NCBI GenBank assembly: GCA_007449985.2
Contig: VIIQ02000574.1
Location: 1-64,000 of the forward strand
Direction of reading: 5' to 3'
Length of the DNA: 64,000 bases
From: Desmodesmus armatus
Taxonomy: Eukaryota; Chlorophyta; Chlorophyceae; Sphaeropleales; Scenedesmaceae
Position numbers and translations under genes: made by a program. The notes under the pieces were generated by a model that saw only the letters and a program-made list of their open reading frames with translations, had not been told where the DNA came from and did no database searches. How positions within the stretch are numbered: position 1 is the stretch's first letter; every line of letters starts with the position of its first letter. Positions 45,556 through 56,100 of this stretch are shown here, one piece after another.

Positions 45556-48500
45556 CTACCATCCTACAGGCACAACCTCTGCTGACACCGCATGCAGCCG
45601 CACCAGGCCTGCACCTCCCCCCGCTGCCAGCATAGCCAACCCCCTGTAGTTAGGGCTGAAGGCTACTGCGTACAGCACCTGGTCCGGGTGGGGCAGAGGG
45701 TCCACCACAACCTGGTCGGTCTCAGCACGGCGGGCAGCAGCACCGGGCTCCTTGCCAACTGCAGGCCCATGACACAGTGGCAGCGGCAGCAGCAACATTG
45801 TGAACACGTCAGCACAGATGCTGGGTCTCACGAAAAAAGTGGTCTCCCAACTGCTGTTGGGCAGCAATGCTTAGCAGTGCCAGCTGCAACAGCATCATCA
45901 ACTACTGTGGGCACCAAGCCCACACCATCAGCATCACACGGTATCGTAGGCCACTGCCACTTTCCACCAACGTTCCACCTACCACACCACCATGCACAGG
46001 CCACACATCAGCACTAGGCCCCTCCCCTCACCGTTGAAGTAGAGCCCTCCATTGCCGGGTATCTCCTGTGCCCTCAGCAGCCACAGCTGGTCCTCAGCCA
46101 CCGCCATGCCGCTGAGTGCTGCGTGGCTCTTGCGGTGCCGTGGCTCCCCTGTGGCTGGCTCAAGGGGCATCAGCCCCAGCAGGCCCCCGTCAGACACGTA
46201 GGCAACAACAGACATGGGCACGCTCGCTGACAGGGCCCACACATTGCCACAGCTGCCAGACACTGGGGGGGGGGGGGGGGGGAGCCGGAGGCAGGGGGAA
46301 GTGGGCAGGGGCGGGGCAGGCAGAGAGCAGGCAGAAGGAACGTGGGCACCTCCTGGATATAAGGCGTGTGGCGTCCCTCATCGGTGAGGCTTAGCCTCCG
46401 GCCCCCGGCAGTCAGGCAACTGACCGAGTCGTGTGTGGCCAGCCGGTGGGGGGTGCGCCCCCCTTGGACTCTCAACAAAAAAAGAAGGAACGTGAAGTGC
46501 GATGCAAGCATCACGATTTGTTGCATTGTGTCAGACAGGGTAGACGCAGCCTGTGTTGACGTCACCACTCCCCCCTCACCATGACCACCGAGATTGTACA
46601 TTGCGCCTGGCACCAGCACTTTCACACGTCTTGCTTGTGACCCGTCACGTTGGACACCCAGCCTGACACCAACACCTCATGCCCTGCTGTTGCAAACCTG
46701 TGCAGCAGCCACGCCACCTGCCACAACACTGCCAAGAAAGAGTGCTTGCCGATCCTGTAGCTTGGCTGTCCTGGTGCCAACAGTCTGCACTGCGGGAGCC
46801 TGAATGCCTGCCCTCCCTTCCCTGCGCACACAAACCACCACTCACGCACCGTCTGCATTCTGCTGTGCGATGCCTGTCGCCTGCACCCCCGCGTCCACCC
46901 AGAAAGTCCGTATGAAGCCGTCAGCACAGGCCGCCACCCACACGTGCGGGGGACCCAGCCACAGCGCTGCGTTGACTGCATGCCGAGTGACCATGCGCTC
47001 CTGACACGCCTGCAGCACGTCATGCACGTCCCAAACTTTGATATTCCCCAGGCTGGACCCAGTTATGAACAGCTGGCTGCTGCGGCTGCTACTACTACTG
47101 CTGATGTGACCAGCAGCAGCAGCCTGAGGTCTTTGCTGCTGCTGCTGCTGCTGCTGCTGCGGCTGTTGGTGCTGCTCCTTGGCTGCCTGCAGCTGCTCTG
47201 GTGAGCCAGTGAACCACCAGCGGTTGTTGGGCTGCCAGGCTATAGCACGGATGGGTGTGGAGTCAGCTGCCAACATCTGCACTGGAGCAGCAGAGGCACG
47301 GCCTGCACCAGCAGCACCAACACCAAACAGCCAGCAGCAACCTCAGCATTCAGCCCTTGGCTACTCACAGACGAAAGTGATACATGGCTTGCGTTGTGCC
47401 ACGTGATGACAGTAATTGCCCACAAGCAGCCAACCAACCTACAAGCATCCTAGGACACCCTGTGCTGGCCCCAAGTCCAGACTGCTCAGCAACTACGCCT
47501 ATGCACGCCCCCCCCCCCCCCCCCAGCCGCAGCCCCTTGAAACCCTGCGGCCCCAGCAGCCCCTCACCTTGTGCCCCCACACTCAGCTGCCAGACCACCA
47601 CATTGCCGTCCCAGCAGCCCACCAGCAGCTTGTTGTGGGGGTGTGACGGCAGCCAGCTGCAGCAGCTGCACAGGCTGCCACCCACAGCTGCAGACGCCAT
47701 CTGCCACACATATGGCAGCTGCAGCGACAGCACCTGCTCCTGCTGATCCTCTTGCTGCTGCAGCTGCTGCTGCTGCTGCTGCTCTGCACATTCCAACAGG
47801 TACTGCACGGTTGGCACTGCCCACACCACCACATCCCCATTGGCGAGACACGCTGCCAGTAGCCCTTGGAGAGGCACCGGGGCACTACCGCTGCTGCCTG
47901 TGCTGTTGCTGCTGGTGGTGATGTAGGGTGAGGGGTCTGGGCACCATTTGATATCCCAGGCCAGCCTGCCTTCATGCCACAGCAGGGCCAGCAGCTTGGG
48001 TAGGCCCCCTGGGAGGACCTTGGACGCATTGCTGCTGGGCACACCCCACACCTGCAGGCAAGACAGCACACGAGACATGTGCATGAACACAGGCTATCAT
48101 AGGGCTAATAGTCGACAATCCATTGAATGCTGGTATCAGTCTTGGAACCTCTCAATGACACAGGTGCACCAGACGTGCAAGGATGCTCTACAAGGCCCTA
48201 CACAGGAGGCTGCTGAAGAGCCCATAGCAACATCCCATAGCTGCAACTACAAAGCTGCACAGGCACACCCTGAGGTTTGTGTTTGTTGTGCAGCGGCAGC
48301 TGACGCTGGCAGATACAACCATTCAGAATGTGGCATTGGTTGTTATCCTCTTCATGCCCCCCACCTGCACAGCCCCTGGTCCCTGCTGGGCCACATTGGT
48401 GGGGTTGCGCCGTGCGTCCTTGGGGTGTGCTGCCACAGCCAGCGTCTCAAGCGTCTGCAGAGGCCCTGCTGCAGCATCACTGGCTGTAGGGGCAGGGCAC

Positions 48501-48954
48501 CAGTCCAGCGCCCACACAGGCCCTCCAGCAAACAGCACGCTGTCTAATGGGAACAGGGCCTCTGCTGCTGCACCATCTGCACCTGCAGCTGCAGCTGAGG
48601 GCTGCATGTCCTGCTGGTCTACAGGGCAGCTGCCCCAGTCCACGCCCAGGGAGGTGAACAGGTCCACACGCTGGCTCGTCTGCGCTAGAGGGACCCTGAT
48701 GGGCACTGACTCGGCCTGCACGGGACGGCAGGAGCAGAGGCAGCATCAATGGCAGTGGCAGTAGCAGCAGGGCGGGTGACGAAGGGAAGTGGGTGGCTGA
48801 CAGGCTGCAGGGCGCATACAAATAAACCCACACCATCACCATATAAATCACATGCAGGTGCAGACACACTCACATTGAACAGCTTGTCCACTGGGGCATC
48901 CACCCAGGGCTGAGCATCAGCCGCTGCCAGCGTCCAGCCTGTCGGGTGCCGCAT
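45556..48954 (-). CDS. TFIIIC WD40 subunit, GTF3C2/TFC6-like
   Basis: Seven exons (48954-48874, 48715-48365, 48051-47568, 47302-46850, 46618-46580, 46262-46032, 45758-45556) join in phase to 613 residues. One exon is 39 nt. The wording fits the WD40 subunit of RNA polymerase III factor TFIIIC: FAGGPVWALDWCP, LLALLWHEGRLAWDIKWCP, PIRAIAWQPNNRWWFTGS, LFITGSSLGNIKVWDVHDVL, ALWLGPPHVWVAACADGFIR, GNVWALSASVPMSVVAYVSDG and LYAVAFSPNYRG. In known TFIIIC this subunit helps bind the B box of tRNA genes. Q-runs interrupt blades in two places. The start at 48954 is the first ATG after the divergent gap and gives a short N-terminus; further exons cannot be excluded. Two introns hold a C18 run and a G17 run, and one carries a dispersed repeat. 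Confidence 0.7.
46265..46282 (-). repeat. Poly(C)18 (sense) forming the whole acceptor tract
   Basis: G18 on the plus strand equals C18 on the sense strand of the TFIIIC gene, directly followed by AG and exon 6. The splice acceptor is thus nothing but C. Confidence 0.9.
46398..46472 (+). repeat. Copy 2 of the dispersed repeat shared with 3.2 kb
   Basis: Inside the intron between exons 5 and 6 of the TFIIIC gene. Begins GCCCCCGGCAGTCAG and holds GTGTGGCCAGCCGGTGG and CCCCTTGGAC, as at 3168-3245. Confidence 0.55.
47508..47524 (-). repeat. Poly(G)17 (sense) downstream of a donor in the TFIIIC gene
   Basis: C17 on the plus strand; on the sense strand it lies about 43-59 nt after the GTGAGG donor of exon 3. 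Confidence 0.85.
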
Positions 48955-49297
48955 GTACTGCTGCTGAGAGAGACAAGAGCCTGTGCTGCTGGTGTCAGGA
49001 ACCAGGAAGCAGCAATTACAACTGTGAGCCACCAAGAGAGTTCAGAACTCGAAGCTCAAGTCCAAAGTTTGATCCTGCAAGGATATGGCATTCAAGCCAA
49101 GCGTCTCTGCCACCAGTGCTGCGTCCCCACAAAACAATGAGGTTGTTGCAGCACATCTCAGTGCGCCAAAACCTGTTTCCTGTCGCGTCCCTCAACCCTA
49201 ACCCCTGTGATGACCGACTGCGGCCCCCTCCCCAGAGACCGGACGCGACCTCGTGCCTCTCTCTTTTCTTGAAGACGTCTTCCAGGAAGCTAGCACA
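48955..49297. promoter_or_regulatory. Bidirectional intergenic region, TFIIIC subunit / eL39
   Basis: 343 bp between divergent start codons. It holds CAG-rich and pyrimidine-rich parts, including CCTCTCTCTTTTCTT at about 49256-49270, just upstream of the eL39 ATG, like pyrimidine-rich leaders of ribosomal protein mRNAs. Confidence 0.5.
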
Positions 49298-49453
49298 ATG
49301 CCTTCCCAGAAGACTTTCCGCATCAAGCGGGTGCTGGCGAAGAAGGCCAAGCAGAACAGGCCCATCCCCCACTGGATCCGCTTCAGGACCAACAACAAGA
49401 TCCGCTACAACGCTAAGAGGCGTCACTGGCGCCGCACCAAGCTGGGCATCTAA
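49298..49453 (+). CDS. RPL39: Cytosolic 60S ribosomal protein eL39
   Basis: A 51-residue open frame without introns: [19 protein letters not shown] at the start, [17 protein letters not shown] in the middle and [11 protein letters not shown] at the end. This is the complete, highly conserved eL39, a small basic peptide lining the exit tunnel of the large ribosomal subunit. The frame is open further upstream, but family length fixes the ATG at 49298. TAA stop at 49451-49453; TGTAA at 49559-49563, 106 nt on. Confidence 0.97.
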   Translation: MPSQKTFRIKRVLAKKAKQNRPIPHWIRFRTNNKIRYNAKRRHWRRTKLGI

Positions 49454-49558
49454 GCTGCTGTCGCATAGCAGCTGCAGCAGCGATGGCTGCTGCCATGTAG
49501 GCCACCAGCATGGCCTGGGCTGGTTGTTGGTTGTGCTGTTGACGCTCAGGAGCTCAAG

Positions 49559-49563
49559 TGTAA
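49559..49563 (+). terminator. TGTAA poly(A) signal of eL39
   Basis: TGTAA 106 nt after the eL39 stop and only about 70 nt before the DNase II ATG, so the two transcription units are tightly packed. Confidence 0.55.
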
Positions 49564-49630
49564 CAAACAGCCTTTGTTGTGGGTACCTGGCACGTTCTTC
49601 CCCTAGAATCTCCTAGACATAGCAGCGGCA

Positions 49631-49972
49631 ATGCATGGGGCAGGCACAGGGCGGGGGTGGGTGGGGGCTCCGGTGTGGTTTTGTGTGTGGGCAGTCCTGT
49701 GGGGTTTGGTGACACCGGGGGAGGGTTTCCAGCAGGCTTTTGCAGCCCCAGTGCAGCAACAGCAGCTGGGGGGTGCGGTGTGCAGGGGGCTGCACAAAGT
49801 GGAGGTCGATTGGTGGGTGATGCTCAAGCACCCACGTGGCTACCAGTACAGCTACATCGACAGCAGCAGCATCAGCAGCACTACAGCAGGCAGCTGCAGC
49901 GGCGGTGCGTGCTGGCGGCATGGGCTCAGCATGCAGACACCCAACCCTGTGTCGCACACACTGGGGGTTCTG

Positions 49973-50004
<32 letters not shown>

Positions 50005-51340
50005 CACCCTGGCGTATGCCATCTACAACGATGCAGACCCAGGCGGCACAGAGCACTTTGAGTTTGCACATGCCAAGGTGAGTGTCTTGGTCTGGGTTGC
50101 CTGTGGTTTGGTTGGTGCTGATCACTCTTCTGTTTTGTGGCTTCACGACAGCAGCGGCTGATGGGTGCTGTCTGGGCACTTGCTAGCAGGTTCTTTATGC
50201 AGAAGGCAGCAACCTGATTGCAGCTTTCTGTGCTGTTGCTTGCCTTGTTGGTCATGTGTCGTTCAAAGCAGCAAGTCACCAGCATGGCATCTGGGCAGAC
50301 GTGTGCACGCTACGGTTGCTGTGGTTCAAATGTACAGGGTCAGCAGCCATCGCTGCTGATTCTCTTCATTTCACTCACAGCAGCCATAAGTTGTGCTGCC
50401 CCAAGGTCAAGCTGGTGGCGTTGTCAATTACTGTCATTGCAGCCAAGGCACCCCTCCAGCTGTGTTCAAAAGCTCCCTTGTGCCCTCTTCAGGGAATGTG
50501 TGCTGACCCATCCCCTTCGATTGTGCTGGTTGTTTGTGATTTGCGCAGGGTGTGGTGGCCTTCACAGCTGCAGCACCTGCAGCAGGCAGCACCCACAGCA
50601 ATGGCAGTGCAGCAGGTTTCTGGCTGGTGCACAGTGCCCCCAGATTCCCTCACCTCCCCAGCGAGCCTGACTGGATGCAGCTGCAGCGCCCACAGACAGT
50701 CTTCGGCCAGCACTTCAGCTGCTTTAGCCTTGCAGGTAACAGCAGCATCGCAGCTGTTGCTGACCTCCTCCTGTCAGCAGGGCCCTACATTTACAGCAGC
50801 CGGCTGCCTGCCAGCCTTGCAGCACAGTACCCTGGGTGGGCGCTGCTGCTGGCTGGTGCGTTCGTCCACGCACCCGTCGCAGTCAACGCCAACCTTGTCA
50901 GCACAGCAGGGCAGGTGCTGTCAGCGTTTGCTAAGAGCCGCATGCTGAATGCCAGCCTGACAGACGCAGTGGTGGGGCCTGGGTTGGGGGTTGGGGTAAT
51001 GCTGTGGGAGACTTGGCGCCGCAGCCATGACGCCCTACCCTCACACTGCCCTGGCAGCGGGCAGGGGGTTGGTCAGCAGCAGCACAGCAGCCTCAACATA
51101 GACCGGGTGGCTTTCCAGGGGACTGATTACAGCTGGGGGTGGGATCAGGACCACAGCAAGTGGGGTGTGAGTGCTGCTGTTCAGGGTGTAGGGGCTGGGG
51201 TGGTGTGTCTGGGGGATATGAACAGGGCAGCCTGGCAGGCACACAGGGGTGGCAGCTATGTGTGTTTGTGGCACAGGGGGCTGTGGGAGGCATTTCATGG
51301 GGTGCTTGCAGCTGCGGAGCCGTGCATGTGGCATGTGTGA
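49631..51340 (+). CDS. Deoxyribonuclease II family nuclease, secreted or lysosomal/vacuolar
   Basis: Two exons (49631-50077, 50549-51340) join in phase to 412 residues. A signal peptide is likely (WVGAPVWFCVWAVLWGLVTPGEG). The family order is clear: VDWWVMLKHPRGYQYSYID, LAYAIYNDADP, HAKGVVAF at the splice junction (first catalytic HxK, His near 147), FWLVHSAPRFPHLP, QHFSCFSL, then DHSKWGVS near 350 (second HxK) and CLGDMNRAAWQAHRGGSYVC at the C-terminus. DNase II is an acid endonuclease of the phospholipase-D-like fold that cuts DNA in acidic vacuoles. The A-rich run (about 10 Ala near residue 120) is a local CAG expansion. TGTAA at 51430-51434, 90 nt after the stop. Confidence 0.9.
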
Positions 51341-51434
51341 GGCTAGGGGAAGGGATGGGAAGGATGGTTTGTGTCGCACACAGCAGGGGTTTCAAGCACA
51401 TACAACACTTGCAGTCAAGCTTGGTGGACTGTAA

Positions 51435-53048
51435 ATGGGACGATGCAACACAGCACATTCAAGCAATGAGAGTTGGTGGCGGGTGTCACGTCCAAACAAC
51501 AGCAGCTCAAGGGAAACAGCAGGAGGCAGGTTGTCGCACAGGGCGTTGGCTTTGAGCAAGCCAATGAATCAATGTCACCTTCTCAAGCCCTCAAGCTTGC
51601 CACACCTATTACACAAGCAGCGACAAAAGCCAGCAGCAGCAGTCAAATCTTTGGTAATGTGACACAACAACAGCAACAAAGTCACCAAAGCAGTGGCAGT
51701 CAAATCAAGTGTCAAGCGGTGATTCTGACACAACACAGTAACAAGGCCACCTAGGCAGCAAAGCCATCTACTTGGGCCACCAGTCACCAGCAGCGGCAAT
51801 CCAACACAGATGGCAGTTCAACAGCAGTTGCAACCCAACAGCAGTGCCTGGCGCCAGGCTTTGATTCAAGGTTGTGCTGTGTGACGTGCTTGGCAGTCAC
51901 CAGTCCCCACTGACAGAAGCCAGGCACCAAAACACAGCAAGGCCAGCACCCTAGCGGTAGGGCACACCCACAAGCAGCATTGCCGCATCCTGCTGAAGCA
52001 GTACTGCATGTTGAACCTGGGCCACTAAAACACATTGAGCTTGGAGGGATTGGCTCAACATCACTAACACGGCATGCTGCTGGAATGTATTGCCAGAGGT
52101 GACGCAGGCAGGGGTGGGCTGATTGCTGCCACCAATTCACGCCACACTTTGACTAATGCAGGGGTGGGCAAGGACCTCACCGTGACTGCAGAGCCAACCA
52201 AACTGATCGGCTTTCCAATAACGGCCCAGTCACCGTTGCCTTGCCATGCTGGCAGGGCTTTGCAGGCGTTTTAAGGTTAAGGTCAGAGTTATCCTGGATG
52301 AGTGCCGGCATCCACTGCTCCATGGTGGCAAGGCGCATTGTACTGTACTGCCCAAACATCCCACCAGGAGTAGCGCTTTGTGTGTGCTTGTCTCACAAGT
52401 GCTGAATGCACAAGTGTTTGTTACAGTGTATAACAAAGCTCACGTGACATGCACTGGGTCACTGAGCACCCATTGCTGATGAGGCTCCCTTATTGCACAC
52501 CCTTCGACCCACGCCATCTAGCCCACCACTCCACTCAAGTCAGTTTGTGTGTAATGCACACCCAAACACATAGTGACCAGTATGACGCAGCAAGCCAGCC
52601 AATCAACACAACAGGCGCTCTGCGGTGCCAAAACACACCCTTGGAGCAAGCACTGCCAAGATAGGCAGGCATGAAGGAAGGGTGTCCCCCCTACCCACAC
52701 ACTGCATCACACTCGTGCCAAGTTGTTGCACTGCGTTACGTGCTGGTAGTCACACCCTGTCACTACATGTCCAGTGGATAAAGCAAACCCCAACCAGCAT
52801 GCTGGTCCAGCAGCAGCTGTGGTCATACACAAGCATGCATCGTGGGTTTCCACTGGTTAGATCACTTTGCACGATGCAGCATGTGCTTCACATGCCCACT
52901 CACATCCAAAGTACACACGCCTATACCCCGTCATGCAGGTCAGCAGTCACAAGCTTGGCACGCCCCACAGACGTACAGCCCATCAACCACTGAGGCAGCT
53001 GACGCTACCGCTACTGCAACAGTAGTGTGTGACTAGCTGCATGACAGC
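51435..53048. other. Convergent intergenic region, no gene seen
   Basis: About 1.6 kb rich in CA/AAC words. It contains loosely repeated CAACA/AGCAGC strings but no clear tandem unit and no open frame with a known motif. Confidence 0.5.
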
Positions 53049-53053
53049 TTACA
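53049..53053 (-). terminator. TGTAA poly(A) signal of the DEDD exonuclease-like gene
   Basis: TGTAA on the minus strand, 89 nt after the TAA stop at 53142. Confidence 0.5.
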
Positions 53054-53141
53054 TGCCTCTGGCAGCTCCACACTCTCATGGAGGTCGCGTGCTGCAACGC
53101 TGGCACTGCTGCATCCCCCAGAGCAGCTAGTCCTGCCCTGT

Positions 53142-56100
53142 TTACCAGCCGTCCTCATTGTGCTGGTAGGGGTTGTTGGGCAGGTAGGCAGGGTTAGCCG
53201 GCCGGGCTGCAGGTCTTGGCCCTGCTGCCGCCTGCTGTGCAGCTGCAGGCCTGGGCGCCACACCAGCACTCTTCAGGCCAGCTGCTGCTGCCGCCCACGC
53301 CCCCCTAGCTGGCGCTGCTGCTGCTGCCGGAGCTGCTGCTGGTGCCGGCCTGCCCCATGCGCCAGGCGGCGCGCCTCCTGCACTGTTGGCGGGCGCTGCC
53401 GGCGCTGCTGCTGCTGCTGCAGGCCTGCCCCACGCACCTGGGGGTGCGCCTCCTGCCCCGTTGGCGGCTGCTGCTGCTGCTGGCCTGTTGCCCCAGGCTC
53501 CTGCCCCACTGACGTGTGGCGATGGTGAGGTCCCTGCAGAGCTGCTCACTGAACCACCCGGTGAACTCCTGCCGGTGGAGTGTGAGAGGGGCCCCGGGGC
53601 CTTGCCACGCTTGGAGGGTGGCTGCACGGGCACAGGTGCACCCCAGCCCTGCTCTGCTGCGGCTGCTATGCTGGCCTCCAGCTGCTGCTGGTAGCGGGGG
53701 TCGTGCTGCATGAGGCTCCTGTGGGCTGCCACGGGGTCGTTGCACACTGGGTGGCCGGTCACGGCCAGGAAGGCCTCCATGGTAAAGCGGGCATCATTGC
53801 CTGCAGGAGGGGGTGCAGGGGAGACAGATTGCCGCAGAGAAGGAAGTACAGTGTGAAGGCATCAGGTGTGGGTTAAACTGTGCAGCAGCCGTTGAGAAAC
53901 CCCCAAAACAACAAGCCAGGCTTGCTGTAATGCACTGGGCGTCGTGGTCCAGTAACCCCATACCATACAGCAGCACTGCTGTATGCCTAGGAGCCCAACC
54001 AGCTCCAAGCATGCATCAGCTGGACAGCCAGCCTGCCCTGCCAGCCCGCTCAGCTGTCCTGCTGCCTGCCCACCTGCATTGTGCAGCTTCTGGCCCTTGA
54101 TCTTGAGGTCAGCCAGCATGGGCCCCAGGCCAATCTGCCGGTTGATCTTGTCGTTGGGCTGCTTGTCCCCCTTGTCAGTCTTCTCCTCCCGCTCAGAGGG
54201 CAGGGGGCCAGCAGGCCAGGGCCGCACCCGCACAGGGCCCTGCACGGCCTTGCGCTTCTCAGGCTGCACTGCTGCAATGCGGCTGCCGCTGCCCTGTGAA
54301 AGGAGGAACATAGCAATGCCACAACATCAGTGGACAGCAGATGTGCTTGTATGCATTTCTCAACGTCTACTGAGGTGACCTGAGTGTTGCTGTTCTCTTA
54401 CAGCGCATGCACAGCTGTGATAGGGGCCGTCACCAAGATGAGGAGCCACCATGCCAGACTGCCCTGTGTCAGGGGCAGCGGCTGCAGGGCACCAAGATGT
54501 TCTTGTACAGTGGGGCATGCATGTCGTTGCACTGCCCGCAGTACTTTGACTGTGGCCTACCTGTGAGTCTGGCCTGTTCTTTGCCTTCTTGGCCAGTGCC
54601 ATGGTGGCCATGGCGCCAGGCAGGCCGTAGTCACTGTCGTCAGAGTCAAGGTCATCAGGAACACCGTACCCATCGTCCTCACTGTCCTCCTCCTGCCGGG
54701 CACAGGGGGTCGCGGCAGGCAGGGAGGGAGCACACAGCAGCAGGTGTGTGATAGGCATCGTGTGTGTGGCGGGGGGGGGGGGGGGTGTGCAGCACGCTAC
54801 AGGGGGTTCAAGAACATAGCCCTAAAGTACACCCACACCAGCTCTGATTCAGCATTAGTTGGTGGGTCGCACACACCACACAACGTCTGTTCCCCAACTG
54901 CACAGGCCGGCACGCAGTGGCTGCCACAAGTGTCCATAGTGACCGTATGCCAGCGCTCCGCAAGTTCTGGCGCCCCCCCCCCCACACACACACACCTGAT
55001 TCTCCTCGTACTGGTCCACCAGCTCCAGTGTGAGGGGCTTGGGTCCGTTGGTAGGCTGTGTCTTGCGCCGTGCCAGCATGTCCCGCAGTGCTGCTGCAGC
55101 TGCTGCTGTGTCCATCTGCTCCAGCTGGTAGCCGACAAACAGCTTCTGGGTGTCAAAGGTCACCATGCCCTCAGGCCTGTAGGAGGAGGCAGGCAGGCAC
55201 GCAGGCAGGCACAAAGCAGAAAATAAGTACACATGCACCACAGATACAAACAAATCACACCAGACACATTCCAAGGGTTGAGCATGTGTAGCATGGGGAA
55301 GCGGCCAGCTAAGTGTAAGCACCAAAGGCTGCCACCGTCATTGCCAGACCCCGCCTTCTGCCACCACGTACATGCCAGTCAAGAGGTGATAAACATGGCT
55401 GCTGCCACAGCGCTGACAACGGTCCCCTGCTCGCCATGCAAGCACCGGCCACTGCTCACCATTCAATCTCAAAGAGCTCTGCATGCTCCTGGTCCTGTGT
55501 CATGGCGTGGCCCACCAGCACCACATCAATGTCACAAGACTCCAGCAGGTCCTTCTGCAGAGTTGTCAGGGCAGCAGAAACATCAAACATCAATGAAAGA
55601 GCAGTAAGGAACGTGTGTGGTGGGGGCAATTAGGGCAGAAGCGCAGCAGAAGGGCGTGCTAGGGTGGCAAGCATATGATACCTGGCGGCACCTTGGGAAC
55701 AGCAAGCATACCCTGCAAACGCGCCAAGTTGTATGACAGTCCTTGCAACATGCTGACAAGCCAATGTCAGAGCAGTCTGGTGAATAGTGATCCCCAACAC
55801 AGAACTCCTGCCAGCCCTGTCAAATCACTATCAGTGATCTCCCTGCATGTCACCACCAGCTTCTCTTCAAAGCACGCCAGACTGCACCTACATGCCAGAC
55901 TGCACCTAAGGCATGCACCTACAGAGCTGCAGTTGCCGCATCAGCGCCGCGCCCCCCACCTGCTGGCGTGTGAGGCCGTCTGACACGCCCAGTGCATCCA
56001 GCTCTGCTTGCAGGGCGTCAAAGGCCCGGTCCAGGCTGCCCCGCTCACTGGTGCCAAACAGGAAGTTCATGCGGTTGTCACTGATGTAGCCACCGTTGTG

